DNA of 64,000 bases, taken from Cyanobium sp. CH-040. Its GTDB lineage: Bacteria; Cyanobacteriota; Cyanobacteriia; PCC-6307; Cyanobiaceae. Numbering within the stretch: the first letter of the stretch is position 1; each line of letters begins with the position of its first letter. Below the pieces are notes generated by a model. That model made no database searches and was not told the DNA's origin. It saw only the letters and a program-made list of their open reading frames with translations. The DNA lies in contig NZ_JAGQCJ010000003.1 in NCBI RefSeq assembly GCF_024346135.1, forward strand, positions 124,001 to 188,000, written 5' to 3'. Of the stretch, positions 9,373 through 20,633 are shown piece by piece. The translations under genes and the position numbers were made by a program.

Positions 9373-9936
9373 CTAGTTGGCCCCTGAGGCGGGTGCCGCC
9401 GGGGTGCCGAGGGTGCGTTCCAGGCGCTGCAGTCGCTTGCGGGCGGTCCTGTTGCCGCTGTCCAGTTCCAGCACTCTGAGGTAAGTCTGCCGGGCTTCCT
9501 CGAGGTTGATCTGCTTCTCGAGGGCGTAAGCCAGGTTGTTGAGGGCCACCGGGTAATCCGGCTTGGCCTCCAGGGCGGAGCGGTAGTGGCGGATGGCAGC
9601 CTTGTAATTGTTCTGGGCCGCCAGGGCGAAGCCCAGGGCGTTCTCGATCAGGGCCAGGGCTTCGGCGGGGTCCTGGCCGGCCTGCGCCTGTTTGAGGGCC
9701 AGTTTCAGGTTGTCCGCGGCCTGGCCGTAGAGCCGCTTGCGCAGTTGCACGGAAGCGAGCTGGTACAGGCTGGCAGCGTCGTCGCTCCCGCCGCTGCCGT
9801 CGCCGCCACGCTCCAGGCGCGAGAGCGTGACCTCATCGCGGCGCACGCGCCAGATCTGGCGGCCGACCAGCACTGCCGCCACGCCCAGCAGGAGAACGAG
9901 GCCGATCAGGTAGGCCTGGGGAAGGAGAGTGTCCAA
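9373..9936 (-). CDS. Ycf37-like tetratricopeptide protein
   Basis: The protein has 187 residues, with one N-terminal membrane helix (residues about 6-25, AYLIGLVLLLGVAAVLVG) followed by three TPR-like repeats, seen best in ALGFALAAQNNYKAAIRHY and ALNNLAYALEKQINLEEA. This is the layout of Ycf37, a thylakoid protein implicated in photosystem I assembly. It lies 38 bp downstream of rplT on the same strand. The fold is clear. The Ycf37 assignment is inference from architecture and the photosynthetic host, since anchored TPR proteins have other roles too. Confidence 0.75.
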   Translation of the reverse strand: MDTLLPQAYLIGLVLLLGVAAVLVGRQIWRVRRDEVTLSRLERGGDGSGGSDDAASLYQLASVQLRKRLYGQAADNLKLALKQAQAGQDPAEALALIENALGFALAAQNNYKAAIRHYRSALEAKPDYPVALNNLAYALEKQINLEEARQTYLRVLELDSGNRTARKRLQRLERTLGTPAAPASGAN

Positions 9937-9974
9937 GGACCGGCCGGCGATCTGAGATGGGTTGTCGGCAGCCG

Positions 9975-10322
9975 TCAGCTCTTGGCGGCGCCGGCCACGG
10001 TGCTGAAGCTGCCGGGGTCGACCACGGCCAGCTGGGCCAGCATCTTGCGGTTGAGGCGCACGTCGGCCTTCTTCAGGCCGCCCATCAGCCGGCTGTAGCT
10101 GAGGCCGTTGATGCGGGCGGCGGCGTTGATCCGGGCGATCCAGAGGCGGCGGAAGTCACGCTTGCGGCGGCGCCGGTCGCGGTAGGCGTTGCAGAGCGCC
10201 TTCATCACCCGCTGGTTGGCGGTGCGGAAGAGGCTGCCGTTGCCGCCGCGGAAACCCCGGGCGAGACGCAGGATCTTCTGACGACGCTTGCGGGCAACGT
10301 TGCCCCTCTTGACGCGGGCCAT
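9975..10322 (-). CDS. rplT: 50S ribosomal protein L20
   Basis: L20 binds 23S rRNA early in assembly of the large subunit. The N-terminus [21 protein letters not shown] and the motif [14 protein letters not shown] are diagnostic, and the length of 115 residues is normal. It follows rpmI by 34 bp on the minus strand, the usual L35-L20 pair. infC is not adjacent, so the L20 leader feedback known from some bacteria cannot be inferred here. Confidence 0.98.
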   Translation of the reverse strand: MARVKRGNVARKRRQKILRLARGFRGGNGSLFRTANQRVMKALCNAYRDRRRRKRDFRRLWIARINAAARINGLSYSRLMGGLKKADVRLNRKMLAQLAVVDPGSFSTVAGAAKS

Positions 10323-10356
10323 GGCAGGGAATCAGGTGATGGGAAAGGGAGGGAAC

Positions 10357-10554
10357 TCAGGCGTAGGGGAGCATGGCGCTCACGTTGTCGGCATCCCGCT
10401 CGTCGACGACGGCCATCGTTCCCAGATAGCGCTTGCGCTTGGCGCTCTTGTGATCGAGCAGGTGATTGCGGAAGGCGTGGCGGCGGGTGAACTTGCCGCT
10501 GCCGGTGACCTTGAACCGCTTGGCGGCAGCCCGGCGGGTCTTGAGCTTCGGCAT
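10357..10554 (-). CDS. rpmI: 50S ribosomal protein L35
   Basis: The 65-residue basic protein begins [20 protein letters not shown] and ends in a short extra tail (NVSAMLPYA). The start at 10554 is chosen because the conserved L35 N-terminus begins exactly there, while upstream in-frame codons are unrelated. It is the first gene of the rpmI-rplT-ycf37-like run. Confidence 0.98.
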   Translation of the reverse strand: MPKLKTRRAAAKRFKVTGSGKFTRRHAFRNHLLDHKSAKRKRYLGTMAVVDERDADNVSAMLPYA

Positions 10555-10691
10555 CTCTCCTGACGCTGGCACAAACGAAAAGCCTACGACGTCACCCGAC
10601 GTCACCCTCGACCCCGTCCAGCCGCTCTCCGCTCTCGCCTGCCTCAGGATTGGGGCGCTTCCCCCCCCGCTCCTCCGCTTCGCCCTCCGCC

Positions 10692-12272
10692 ATGCCCAGG
10701 CCGCGACCCGCCGCATTCGCCATCCCCGAGCGCCTCTCGCCCGTGCTCCTGGGACTGCCGCTGCTGCTGGCCGGAGGCTGCCGGGCCGCGTCGCTGCCGC
10801 CGCAGGCGGAGACGGCCGCCCTGCACTGGCCGGTGCCTGCCCCGCCGGCGCTGGATGCCGCCAATCCGGTGCTGTGGGTGGCCCTCGCCTCCCGACTGCG
10901 CGCCACCCAGCCGGTCGAACTGCGCAGTGCCCAGGGGCTGCTCACCCTCGTGGCCCCGGACGGCGCCCGCTACCAGTCGCCGAGCCTCGTGCTGCACTGG
11001 CGCGAGGAGCCGGTGCAGCCTCCCGTGCGCATCAGCCGCCAGGTGCTGGGTCCCTTCGCCAGCTACGAGAGTGCCGCCGAGGCGGCCGCCCGCTGGCGCC
11101 AGGCCGGCGCGGCGCCCGTGATCGGCTACCCCCGCGACTGGGAGGTGTGGGCGGCGGCCGATGCCCCCGTTCCGCCCGACCTCGGTCCGGCCCGGCAGGT
11201 GGAGCAGCTGATCGAGCGGCGGGCGGTGCTGGAGCTCCGCCGGGAGGCCGGGCCCGTGACGCTCAGCTCAGGGATGACGCTGGAGGCCCCCGGCGGCCTG
11301 CGCTGGCAGGGCGGTGTCTTTGCCGGGCCGTTCCGGCTCCTGCCCGACGCCCATGGCGGCTGGAGTCTTGTGGAGGCCGTGCCCCTGGAGCGCTATCTCC
11401 AGGGTGTGGTGCCCCACGAGATCGGTGCCGGTTCGCCGCCGGTCGCCCTGGCGGCCCAGGCGGTGCTGGCCCGCACCTGGGCCCTGAGCAACCTGCAGCG
11501 CTTCGCGGTGGACGGCTACCACCTCTGCGCTGACGTTCAGTGCCAGGTGTATGCCGACCCCCGCACGGCGGGCGCGGCGGTGCGGCAGGCCATCGACAGC
11601 ACCCGCCACCAGGTGCTCACCTGGCAGGGCCGGCCGATCCATGCCGTGTACCACGCCACCAACGGCGGCGTGTCGGCGGGGTTCGAGGAGGTGTGGAGCG
11701 GTGTGCCGCTGCCCTACCTCAGGCCCCGGGTCGACGCCGGCAGTGCCCTGCAGGAGCGCTTCCCGCTGCCCCTGGCCCCGTCCCAGGTGGCTCCACTGCT
11801 CGGCACGCCGGGCTTCCACGGCGCCGACCACCCCCGGTTCCGCTGGACCCGCACCCTCGATGCGGCGCAGATCCATGAGGCCCTGAAGTCCCGCAATCCC
11901 CAGCTCGGCACGCCCGAGCGGGTGAGCGTGCTGGAACGGGGCCCGAGCGGCCGGGTGCTGGCCCTGGAGATCGCCGGGGCCCCTGTCGGTGGGGACAGCG
12001 GATCCAGCCGCGTGGTGCTGCGGCTCGACGCCATCCGCCGCACCTTCAGGCAGCTGCCGAGCACGCTGTTCCTGGTGGACCCCCAGGGTCCCGGGCGCTG
12101 GCGCTTCGTGGGCGGGGGGTTCGGCCATGGCGCCGGCCTCTCGCAGGCCGGCGCCATCGATCTCGCGCGCCGCGGCTGGGGCCTGCAGCGGATCCTCGAT
12201 CACTACTACCCCGGCACCCAGCTGCTGCCCCTGACGGCCCTGGGCGCCGGCTTCACCGGAGAGGGCCCCTAA
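10692..12272 (+). CDS. SpoIID/LytB-domain lipoprotein
   Basis: The 526-residue protein has an N-terminal signal with a lipobox-like sequence (LLLAGGC near residue 30), which suggests membrane-anchored export. The second half carries the SpoIID domain: the acidic [16 protein letters not shown], then [40 protein letters not shown] and the [17 protein letters not shown] segment near the end. SpoIID enzymes are lytic transglycosylases acting on peptidoglycan lacking stem peptides, and in cyanobacteria the substrate is unknown. The ATG at 10692 directly precedes the signal peptide. The gene is divergent from rpmI. Confidence 0.85.
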   Translation: MPRPRPAAFAIPERLSPVLLGLPLLLAGGCRAASLPPQAETAALHWPVPAPPALDAANPVLWVALASRLRATQPVELRSAQGLLTLVAPDGARYQSPSLVLHWREEPVQPPVRISRQVLGPFASYESAAEAAARWRQAGAAPVIGYPRDWEVWAAADAPVPPDLGPARQVEQLIERRAVLELRREAGPVTLSSGMTLEAPGGLRWQGGVFAGPFRLLPDAHGGWSLVEAVPLERYLQGVVPHEIGAGSPPVALAAQAVLARTWALSNLQRFAVDGYHLCADVQCQVYADPRTAGAAVRQAIDSTRHQVLTWQGRPIHAVYHATNGGVSAGFEEVWSGVPLPYLRPRVDAGSALQERFPLPLAPSQVAPLLGTPGFHGADHPRFRWTRTLDAAQIHEALKSRNPQLGTPERVSVLERGPSGRVLALEIAGAPVGGDSGSSRVVLRLDAIRRTFRQLPSTLFLVDPQGPGRWRFVGGGFGHGAGLSQAGAIDLARRGWGLQRILDHYYPGTQLLPLTALGAGFTGEGP

Positions 12273-12297
12273 AGTCCGCATTAATGATGGGTTCGCC

Positions 12298-13764
12298 ATG
12301 ACTGCCGACGCCCATGTCACGGACCCTGCCGCCGCCCCCTCTCATGGCAGTCATGGCAACCATGGCAACTCCCGGCACGGTGACGCCCTGTCCAGTGACC
12401 CTCAGCCCAGTGACGTGCCGGTCATGACCAGTCCGGCCAGCGATCGCCGCCGTGGCAAGTCGGCCCTGCTCGTGCTGATCTGCGGCTGTGCCGGTCTCGG
12501 CCCCCACTGGCTCGAGCCGGGCGTGCGGCTGCTGCCGGCGATCGGCATGGCGCTCTTCCTGGGGGGCTACAGCATCCGCACGGTGCTGGTGCCGGCACTC
12601 TCCGGTACCTGGCCCGCCGTCGGTTCCCAGCGCGGCGCGGCCTCTGCCGCGTCCCTGTCGGCGGGGGAGTCGCTGCCGGCCGTGGATGTGGTGGTCGCCG
12701 CCCGCGACGAGCAGGCCGTGATCGCCCGCCTGGTGGAGCGCATCGCCGCCCTGCGCTACCCCCTGCAGCAGCTGCGCCTCTGGGTGGTGGATGACGGCAG
12801 CGGCGACCGCACGCCCCAGGTGCTCGAGGAGCTGCGCCGCCGGCACCGGTTCCTGCAGGTGCTGAGGCGGGAGCCGGATGCCGGCGGCGGCAAGTCCGGT
12901 GCCCTCAATCTGGCGCTCCAGCAGCTGCGCGCCCCCTGGATGCTCGTGCTCGACGCCGATGCCGATCTCCAGCCCGACACCCTGGAGCGGCTGATCCCGA
13001 TGGCGGAGGCGGGAGGCTGGGGGGCCGTGCAGCTGCGCAAGGCCGTGGCCAATCCCGAGGCGAACTGGCTCACCCGGGCCCAGGCCATGGAGATGGTGCT
13101 CGATGCGGTGGTGCAGGAGGGCCGCCAGATCCATGGCGGCGTGGTGGAGCTGCGCGGCAACGGGCAGTTGCTGCGGCGTGAGGCCCTGTTGGCTGCCGGG
13201 GGCTTCAACGAGGCCACCGTCACCGATGACCTCGACCTCAGCACCCGTCTGCTGCTGCAGGGCCAGCCGATGGCCATCGTCTGGGATCCGCCGGTGGGGG
13301 AGGAGGCCGTGCTCAGCCTGCGGGCCCTGTGGCGGCAGCGGCAGCGCTGGGCCGAAGGCGGGCTGCAGCGTTTCCTCGACTACACCCCCGGTCTGCTCTC
13401 CCCCCGTCTGAGCGCTGCCCTGAAGCTGGATCTCGGCTGCTTCTTCCTGCTGCAGTACGTGCTGCCGATGGTGGCCGCCGCCGATCTGCTCGGGGCCCTC
13501 CTCACCCGCAGCCTGCCCACCATCTGGCCCCTCTCGTTCGTGGCCTTCAGCCTCTCGGGGGTGTCGATCGTGGCGGGCTGCCGGCGCCGGGGCGAGGGCC
13601 CGCCCTTGCCGGCCATCGGGCCCCTCAATCTCGCCCTGGGACTCCTCTATCTGGGGCACTGGTTCCTGGTGATCCCCTGGACAACCCTGCGCATGGCCCT
13701 TCTGCCCAAGCGCCTGGTGTGGGCCAAGACCCTCCACCTCGGGGAGGATCCCGCCGCCGCCTGA
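12298..13764 (+). CDS. Membrane GT2 glycosyltransferase, probably beta-monoglucosyldiacylglycerol synthase
   Basis: The 488-residue protein has two N-terminal hydrophobic segments, a GT-A domain (VDVVVAARDEQAVIARLVER, the DAD site LDADADL, TDDLDLSTRLLLQG), the RQRQRWAEGGLQR processivity-type motif and three to four C-terminal membrane helices. This architecture and the GGGKSGALN and ELRGNGQLLRREAL segments match cyanobacterial MGlcDG synthase, which starts galactolipid synthesis by glucosylating diacylglycerol. A cellulose-synthase-like polysaccharide synthase is the main alternative. The N-terminal 40 residues are Ser/His/Gly-rich and look unconserved. The start ATG is 25 bp after the SpoIID gene. 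Confidence 0.78.
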   Translation: MTADAHVTDPAAAPSHGSHGNHGNSRHGDALSSDPQPSDVPVMTSPASDRRRGKSALLVLICGCAGLGPHWLEPGVRLLPAIGMALFLGGYSIRTVLVPALSGTWPAVGSQRGAASAASLSAGESLPAVDVVVAARDEQAVIARLVERIAALRYPLQQLRLWVVDDGSGDRTPQVLEELRRRHRFLQVLRREPDAGGGKSGALNLALQQLRAPWMLVLDADADLQPDTLERLIPMAEAGGWGAVQLRKAVANPEANWLTRAQAMEMVLDAVVQEGRQIHGGVVELRGNGQLLRREALLAAGGFNEATVTDDLDLSTRLLLQGQPMAIVWDPPVGEEAVLSLRALWRQRQRWAEGGLQRFLDYTPGLLSPRLSAALKLDLGCFFLLQYVLPMVAAADLLGALLTRSLPTIWPLSFVAFSLSGVSIVAGCRRRGEGPPLPAIGPLNLALGLLYLGHWFLVIPWTTLRMALLPKRLVWAKTLHLGEDPAAA

Positions 13765-13774
13765 GGCCATGCCC

Positions 13775-15688
13775 TCAGGCGGCCGTGGGGGTCGTCCGGG
13801 ACGGGCCGTCCCCGTCGCCGCCCACAGGCGGCAGGGCGTCATCGAGGGGGCCGTCGAAATCGATCACCTCTCCGTTGAAGAATTCCGCCAGCCGGCGGGC
13901 CTGCTGATCGAGCGCCGTGGCTGTTGGCGCTGGTGCTGGTGCTGGCGCAGGTGCAGGGGAGGGGGTGGTGGTGGCGGCCGGTGCGGGAGTGGGGGCCGGG
14001 AGCGGTGCGGGTGAAGGCGGCGGCACCGGCGGCGGCGTTGCGCTCGGTTGTCGCTGCCCGGTCGGTTGCTGGCGGGCCGGGCTGGCTTGCGGGGGAGCTG
14101 CGGCAGGGGCTGCGGGGGTGGGCGCGGCCGCCGGCGTCGCGCCGCTGGTGGGCGGGGTGTCCAGGCCGGCCTGGAGCACCAGCTGGCGCGGACTGCCCAG
14201 TGTCCGGGCGATCGCCTGCTCCACCAGCGCCTGGCGGGTCTGCACCATGGCCATCCAGGTGCCGGCCACCTGAACCACTGCCTGGCGCTCGTCCAGCCGC
14301 ACCAGCCGCGCCTGCTGGGTGAGCAGCATGCGCGTGGAGGGCAGCTCCAGGCCGGCCAGGATGCGCTGCCACAGGTCGCTCAGGCTCGGCGTCTCCCCGG
14401 CACCATCGCCATCGCGGCCGGCCCCGGCAACGGACTCACCCGCAACGGGCTGATTCGCAATGGGTTGAGGCGCACCGGACCGGGCCGCTGCAGCCTGAAC
14501 CGGGGGCTCCTCCGCGGATGGAGCGGCGGCAGGGGCCTGGACTGGAGCTGGCCGGGCTGCGGTCGGGACCGGGGCGGCGGCGCCGGCCGCTGCGGTCTCG
14601 GCCAGCAGTCCCAGCAGCAGCACCTCCAGCCAGAGGCGCGGGTTGACGCTGTGGCGCAGCTGCTGTTCGCTGCCGCGCAGCTGGGCCTGCCAGCTCAGCA
14701 GCCGGGCCTTGCCGATGGCGCGGGCGAGCTCCGGCAGCTGCCCGCGCAGCTGGGGCGACACGCCGGTGAGTTCGAGCCGTTCGGGAGCCACCCCCGCCAG
14801 CACCAGATCGCGCAGCAGGCTCACCAGACCCTGCAGCACCGCAGCGGGCTCCCGGCCCCGCTCCAGCAGCGCGCGGGAGGTTTCCAGCACGGCCACCGGT
14901 TCAGCGTCGGCCAGGGCCCGGGCCAGCTCCAGCAGCTCCTGCTCGGGCACGGCTCCCAGCAGATCCCACACCGCCGCGGCTTCGATCGGCGCCGGCAGCA
15001 GGCTGAGCTGATCGAGCAGGCTTTCGGCGTCGCGCAGGCCGCCCTGGGCCCGCTGGGCCACCACCAGCAGAGCCTCGGGGGTGATCGCGATCTGTTCCTG
15101 TTCGGCGATCCAGGCCAGGTGCCGCTCCAGGGGCTCCAGCGGAATGCGGCGGAAATCGAAGCGCTGGCAGCGGCTGAGGATCGTGGGCAGCACCCGCTGC
15201 GGGTCGGTGGTGGCCAGCACGAACACCACCCGCGGCGGCGGTTCCTCCAGGGTCTTGAGCAGGGCGTTGAAGGCGGCGGTGGAGAGCATGTGGCACTCGT
15301 CCACCACGTACACCTTCCAGCGGGCCTGCACGGGCGCGAAGCGCGAGCGTTCGATCAGCTCGCGGATGTTGTCCACGCCGGTGTTGGAGGCGGCGTCGAT
15401 CTCGATCACATCGAGGGCGTTGCCGGCGGCGATGGAGGTGCAGAGCTCGCAGACGCCGCAGGGCTCGAGTGTGGGCCCGTCGGAGCCGATGCAGTTGAGC
15501 GAGCGGGCCAGGATGCGGGCGCTGGAGGTCTTGCCGGTGCCGCGCGGGCCGCTGAACAGATAGGCCGGCGCGATCCGCCCGGTGCGCAGGGCGTTGCCCA
15601 GGGTGGCGCTGATCGCCTCCTGGCCCACCAGCTGGTCGAAGCGCTGGGGCCGGTACTTGTGGTGCAGCGGCTGGTAGGCCTGGGACAT
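13775..15688 (-). CDS. dnaX: DNA polymerase III subunits gamma/tau
   Basis: DnaX is the motor of the sliding-clamp loader. The Walker A site GPRGTGKTSSARI lies near residues 48-60, with a zinc-binding cluster (CGVCELC), Walker B/DEXX (VVDECHMLS) and sensor SRCQRFDFRRIP. The C-terminal third is a low-complexity Ala/Pro tract, expected for a tau linker but long here. The total is 637 residues. No programmed-frameshift slippery A-run is obvious, so one product is assumed. It lies on the same strand as clpX, separated by the LRAT-like gene. Confidence 0.96.
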   Translation of the reverse strand: MSQAYQPLHHKYRPQRFDQLVGQEAISATLGNALRTGRIAPAYLFSGPRGTGKTSSARILARSLNCIGSDGPTLEPCGVCELCTSIAAGNALDVIEIDAASNTGVDNIRELIERSRFAPVQARWKVYVVDECHMLSTAAFNALLKTLEEPPPRVVFVLATTDPQRVLPTILSRCQRFDFRRIPLEPLERHLAWIAEQEQIAITPEALLVVAQRAQGGLRDAESLLDQLSLLPAPIEAAAVWDLLGAVPEQELLELARALADAEPVAVLETSRALLERGREPAAVLQGLVSLLRDLVLAGVAPERLELTGVSPQLRGQLPELARAIGKARLLSWQAQLRGSEQQLRHSVNPRLWLEVLLLGLLAETAAAGAAAPVPTAARPAPVQAPAAAPSAEEPPVQAAAARSGAPQPIANQPVAGESVAGAGRDGDGAGETPSLSDLWQRILAGLELPSTRMLLTQQARLVRLDERQAVVQVAGTWMAMVQTRQALVEQAIARTLGSPRQLVLQAGLDTPPTSGATPAAAPTPAAPAAAPPQASPARQQPTGQRQPSATPPPVPPPSPAPLPAPTPAPAATTTPSPAPAPAPAPAPTATALDQQARRLAEFFNGEVIDFDGPLDDALPPVGGDGDGPSRTTPTAA

Positions 15689-15756
15689 GCGGGGCAGCGG
15701 CGCGCGGTGGCTGCCTCGGGGAGGCGAGGGGTCAGACCAACGAGGCTACCGGGACC

Positions 15757-16503
15757 TCACGGCTCCATCGGCGGGCCGGAGGGCCCGGGCAGACCCGCCG
15801 CCGCCTCGTCCGGCCCCCCACCCCCGCCCGGCTCCAGCAGCCCGTGGGGCGTGTTCTGTCCCTCCAGCAGCCTCTGCAGCCGGCTCTCCAGGGCATCCTC
15901 CAGGTCCTCCACCTCCGCCAGCTGGTCGGCGAGCCTCTGGGCGGCCCGGCGCAGGCTCTCGAACTGGCCCTGTCCCCAGCGGGACTCCGCCCTGGCCAGC
16001 TGTTCATCCAGCCGCGCCTGCAGGGTGCGGTGCAGCTGCTCCAGCTGCCGCAGGCTGCGCCGCACCAGCTCGAGGCCCTCATCCAGCGGCACCCCCTGAC
16101 GCAGCAGCGCGCGGGCTCCGGCCAGCACCGCGGCGGGCAGCCACTGGCCGAGCGCCAGGGCGCCGAGGCTGCCGGTGTGCAGCCAGCCCTCCACCTGGCC
16201 GCTGCGGTGCCGGCCGGTCTTGCACCAGTGGGCGAAGTGCTCGCAGTTGTTGAACAGCAGGTTGTAGTTCTGCTCCCCCAGGCGGCCCATGGCCCGCCTC
16301 AGGGTCACGCCGGTGGGTGAACAGCCGCCCTTGGGATACACCACCACGCTCACCGGTTCGTGGCGGCTGAAGTCGTCCTGGGAACTGCGCAGGATCTCGC
16401 GGCCCTCGAGGTAGTGGGCCACGGTGCCGTCACCCAGGTCGATGCCGTGGTGGTTGAAGAGGCCGTGCTGGCGGGGAACCTGCAGGTGGTCGGCGGCGGC
16501 CAA
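15757..16503 (-). CDS. LRAT/NC-domain (NlpC/P60-superfamily) protein with C-terminal coiled coil
   Basis: The 248-residue protein begins at TTG only 6 bp after the clpX stop, so it is probably translated from the clpX message. Residues 1-100 show the LRAT-type catalytic layout: an N-terminal histidine in NHHGIDLGDGTVAHY and the nucleophile box LLFNNCEHFAHWC. Such thiol enzymes include acyltransferases and phospholipases. A hydrophobic segment near 125-140 is followed by about 90 residues of heptad-like Leu/Glu/Arg sequence (LEQLHRTLQARLDEQLARAE). Its substrate is unknown. The location between clpX and dnaX is the only functional hint. Confidence 0.78.
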   Translation of the reverse strand: MAAADHLQVPRQHGLFNHHGIDLGDGTVAHYLEGREILRSSQDDFSRHEPVSVVVYPKGGCSPTGVTLRRAMGRLGEQNYNLLFNNCEHFAHWCKTGRHRSGQVEGWLHTGSLGALALGQWLPAAVLAGARALLRQGVPLDEGLELVRRSLRQLEQLHRTLQARLDEQLARAESRWGQGQFESLRRAAQRLADQLAEVEDLEDALESRLQRLLEGQNTPHGLLEPGGGGGPDEAAAGLPGPSGPPMEP

Positions 16504-16509
16504 GGAGGA

Positions 16510-17871
<1,362 letters not shown>

Positions 17872-18045
17872 TGGGTGAGGGAGCCGGAGAGGTGAGCCCG
17901 GACGGGCTGGGGCGCTGGGTCGGGCGGTGGAGTGGAGGGGAACTCCGCGGGAGTCCCAAGGACCAGGATTGCCCCGATCGCCGGCTTCGTCAGCCGTCCT
18001 TAAGGATCACCTCCGGGACCAGGCCAGGAAAGGACCGGTCCTGAT

Positions 18046-18669
18046 TCAGGCCGGGGCGGCCAGGGAGGCGGCCGCGGCTCCGGTGTCGGTCACCACCCGG
18101 TCGATGAGGCCGTATTCAACCGCTTCGGCCGGGGAAAGGAAGTAGTCCCGGTCGGTGTCTTCAGCGATCTTCTCCAGCGGCTGGCCGGTGTGCTCCGCCA
18201 GCAGACCGTTGAGGGTGTCCTTGAGGAAGAGGATCTCCCGGGCCTGGATCTCGATGTCCACGGCCTGGCCCTGGGCGCCACCGAGCGGCTGGTGGATCAT
18301 GATCCGCGCGTTGGGCAGGGCGAGGCGCTTGCCCCTGGTGCCGCCGGAGAGCAGGAACGCCCCCATGGAGGCGGCCACGCCGTAGCAGATGGTGACGACA
18401 TCCGGCGCCACCTGCTGCATGGTGTCGTAGATGGCCAGGCCGGCCGTCACCGAACCGCCCGGGGAGTTGAGGTAGATCTGGATGTCCTTCTCCGGGTCCT
18501 CGGCCTCCAGGAACAGGAGCTGGGCCACCACCGCGTCGGCCACGGCGTCGTCGATGCCGGTGCCCAGGAAGATGATCCGCTCGCGCAGCAGGCGGGAATA
18601 GATGTCGAAGGCACGCTCGCCCTTGCCGGACTGCTCGACCACGGTGGGCAGCACGCCGGGGGCGGCCAT
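18046..18669 (-). CDS. clpP: ATP-dependent Clp protease proteolytic subunit
   Basis: The serine protease of the ClpXP complex has 207 residues. The catalytic serine lies in [11 protein letters not shown] and the histidine in IMIHQPLGG. The ATG at 18669 is chosen because the family N-terminus ([20 protein letters not shown]) follows directly; the frame stays open far upstream but that sequence resembles no protease. Order tig-clpP-clpX on one strand is conserved widely in bacteria. The protein ends with an Ala-rich tail. Confidence 0.97.
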   Translation of the reverse strand: MAAPGVLPTVVEQSGKGERAFDIYSRLLRERIIFLGTGIDDAVADAVVAQLLFLEAEDPEKDIQIYLNSPGGSVTAGLAIYDTMQQVAPDVVTICYGVAASMGAFLLSGGTRGKRLALPNARIMIHQPLGGAQGQAVDIEIQAREILFLKDTLNGLLAEHTGQPLEKIAEDTDRDYFLSPAEAVEYGLIDRVVTDTGAAAASLAAPA

Positions 18670-18815
18670 CGGCCGGCCCGTGATCGCCTGAGGCGGCGCC
18701 CCTGCCCAGCGGCTGTGGACCGGGTGGGGGCACAGGGCGGTGGGCTCGGGGATCAGCGGGTAGGCGTCGATCACGCGCGCGTGGGCTGGGATCGTCAATC
18801 TATGGGGCTCGGCGC

Positions 18816-20207
18816 TCAGGCCGGGGTCTGGGTACCGGCCTCGGGCTCGGGGGCCTTCTCGGCGATCGTGCTGTTCTCCTCCAGCCAGGCCAGCAGCTTC
18901 TCGCGCAGCAGGTCGTCGGCCACCACCCGGCGCAGACGGTCCGGATCGATCCGTCCCTCCTGGCTGATGCCCCGGCTCACATCCTTCACCTTGGCCTCGA
19001 GCTCCTCGGCCGCCACCTCGATGGCCTCGGCCGCGGCCAGGGCCTGCAGGGCGAGGCTGCGGCGCAGACGCTGCTCCGCCTCCGGCCGGGAGGTGTCCAT
19101 CAGCGAGCGCACCAGATCTGGGCTGAACAGCTTCTTCACGTCCATGCCCTGCTGGGCGATCTGGCCGGCGGTCTGCTCGATCAGGTTGCGCACCTCCTGC
19201 TGGATGAGGGTTTCGGGCAGTTCCACCTCCAGCTGTTCCACCAGGGCCTCCAGCAGGGCGTCGTGGCGGGCGGCCCGGGCGCGCCGTTCGGCGTCCTCCT
19301 TCAGCCGGGTCTCGAGGTCGTCCCGCAGCTCGGCCAGGGTCTGCTTGTCGCTGGCCTGCTGGGCGAAGGCGTCGTCGAGGGGGGGCAGCTCGCGGGTCTT
19401 GAGGTCCTTGAGGGTGATCGTGAAGCGGGCGCTGCGGCCGGCGGCATCCTGCTGGGGGTAGTTCTCGGGGAACTGGCACTCCACCGTTTTCGTGTCGCCC
19501 ACGCCCATGCCGATCACGCCCTCCACGAAGCCGGGGATCATGCGGCCCTCCTCCAGCTCCACCTCGCTGGCGTCGCTGCTGCCGCCCTGGATCTCCTCGC
19601 CCGTGTCGACGTAGACCCCCTGGAAACTGAGCACCGCCACATCGCCGCTCGCGGCGGGGCGGTCCTCCACCGGCACCAGGGTGGCCAGCTGCCGGCGCGA
19701 CTGCTCGATCAGCTCATCCACGCGGGCCGGGTCGTAGGCCACCGCCTCGGCTTCGGCCTTGAGGCCCCTGGTCTGCTTCAGCGTCGGGGTGGGCTCCACG
19801 TCGAGCTCCACGGTGATCGTGAGGTCGCTGCCGGGCTCGAAGCGCTCCAGCACCAGCTCGAAGCCCTCGCTCAGCTCGGGCCGGCTGATGGCGGCCACCT
19901 TCTCGAGCTCCAGCGCGTCGCGGCAGGCGGCATCCACCAGATCCTCCAGGGCGGTGGCGCGGATGCGCAGCGGGCCGATCTGCTGCAGCAGCACGGGCCG
20001 GGGAACCTTGCCCTTGCGGAAGCCCGGCAGTCTCACGCTGCGGCTCAGCCGCTCCACGGCCGCCTCGTAGCTGGCCTGGCTGCGGCTGCCGGGGATGGCC
20101 ACCTCCAGCGCCACCCGGCTGCCGGGCCGGGGAGAGGAGGTGACCTTCAGGGCGGACGCCCCGCTGGCGGCCGGATCCGACGAGGAGGCTTGGGCGGCTG
20201 GACTCAT
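18816..20207 (-). CDS. tig: Trigger factor, ribosome-associated chaperone/prolyl isomerase
   Basis: The 463-residue protein carries the ribosome-binding signature in [21 protein letters not shown] (the GFRKGK loop near residue 60), an FKBP-like domain around residues 160-250 and a long helical C-terminal chaperone domain. The N-terminus has about 20 extra Ala/Ser-rich residues, so a start slightly downstream is possible but no better codon is seen. It heads the tig-clpP-clpX set. Confidence 0.97.
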   Translation of the reverse strand: MSPAAQASSSDPAASGASALKVTSSPRPGSRVALEVAIPGSRSQASYEAAVERLSRSVRLPGFRKGKVPRPVLLQQIGPLRIRATALEDLVDAACRDALELEKVAAISRPELSEGFELVLERFEPGSDLTITVELDVEPTPTLKQTRGLKAEAEAVAYDPARVDELIEQSRRQLATLVPVEDRPAASGDVAVLSFQGVYVDTGEEIQGGSSDASEVELEEGRMIPGFVEGVIGMGVGDTKTVECQFPENYPQQDAAGRSARFTITLKDLKTRELPPLDDAFAQQASDKQTLAELRDDLETRLKEDAERRARAARHDALLEALVEQLEVELPETLIQQEVRNLIEQTAGQIAQQGMDVKKLFSPDLVRSLMDTSRPEAEQRLRRSLALQALAAAEAIEVAAEELEAKVKDVSRGISQEGRIDPDRLRRVVADDLLREKLLAWLEENSTIAEKAPEPEAGTQTPA

Positions 20208-20633
20208 GACAGGGCGACGCAGCCCCCGATCCTAAGAAAGCGGTCGCAGCCCCCTCGCCGGGCGGTATTGTGCGTGCATCTGATGACCAGGCCGCGCAAT
20301 CCGGCCCTCGCGACCCGGCCGTCTCGACCTCGCCGTCTCGACGGGTCAGCTGGGCACCTCCGGGCATCGCGCGGTGGCGACGCACCTGAACCGGCCTCCT
20401 ACAGGCCCCAGCTGTCCACCACCCCAGCTGTCCACCACAGCATCCACCCCCACTAACGGACCCGCACCACGGACGGATCCCAGCGCCACCGGTCGTCGCG
20501 CCTCTCCTCACAGCTTTTTCCTTTCGGCCCAGGCAATCCGTTTCGGCCCAGGCAATCCGCACCAGCAGATCCGCACCGGCCACCTTCGCGCTCACCTCCC
20601 AGGCCCAGCTGCCATCCCCACCCTTCCGCTCCC
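20208..20633. other. 426-bp tig-asd intergenic region with three tandem duplications
   Basis: No credible gene is seen in this gap between the divergent genes tig and asd. It holds three head-to-tail duplications: CCGTCTCGAC twice with a 4-nt link at about 20320-20344, CCCCAGCTGTCCACCA exactly twice at 20406-20437, and TTTCGGCCCAGGCAATCCG exactly twice at 20522-20559. The promoters of tig and asd must lie here. No operator or riboswitch is recognised. A short open frame from 20283 has Arg/Pro/His-rich content and is rejected as a gene. Confidence 0.85.

Noticed and set aside
20283-20456. 57-codon frame in the tig-asd gap
   Set aside because: Its content is Arg/Pro/His-rich, it contains the tandem duplications, and no start signal or family is seen.
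20500-20520. Yfr1-type small RNA, because of CTCCTCACAG
   Set aside because: The ACTCCTCACAC motif is not exact and the flanking stem-loops are absent.
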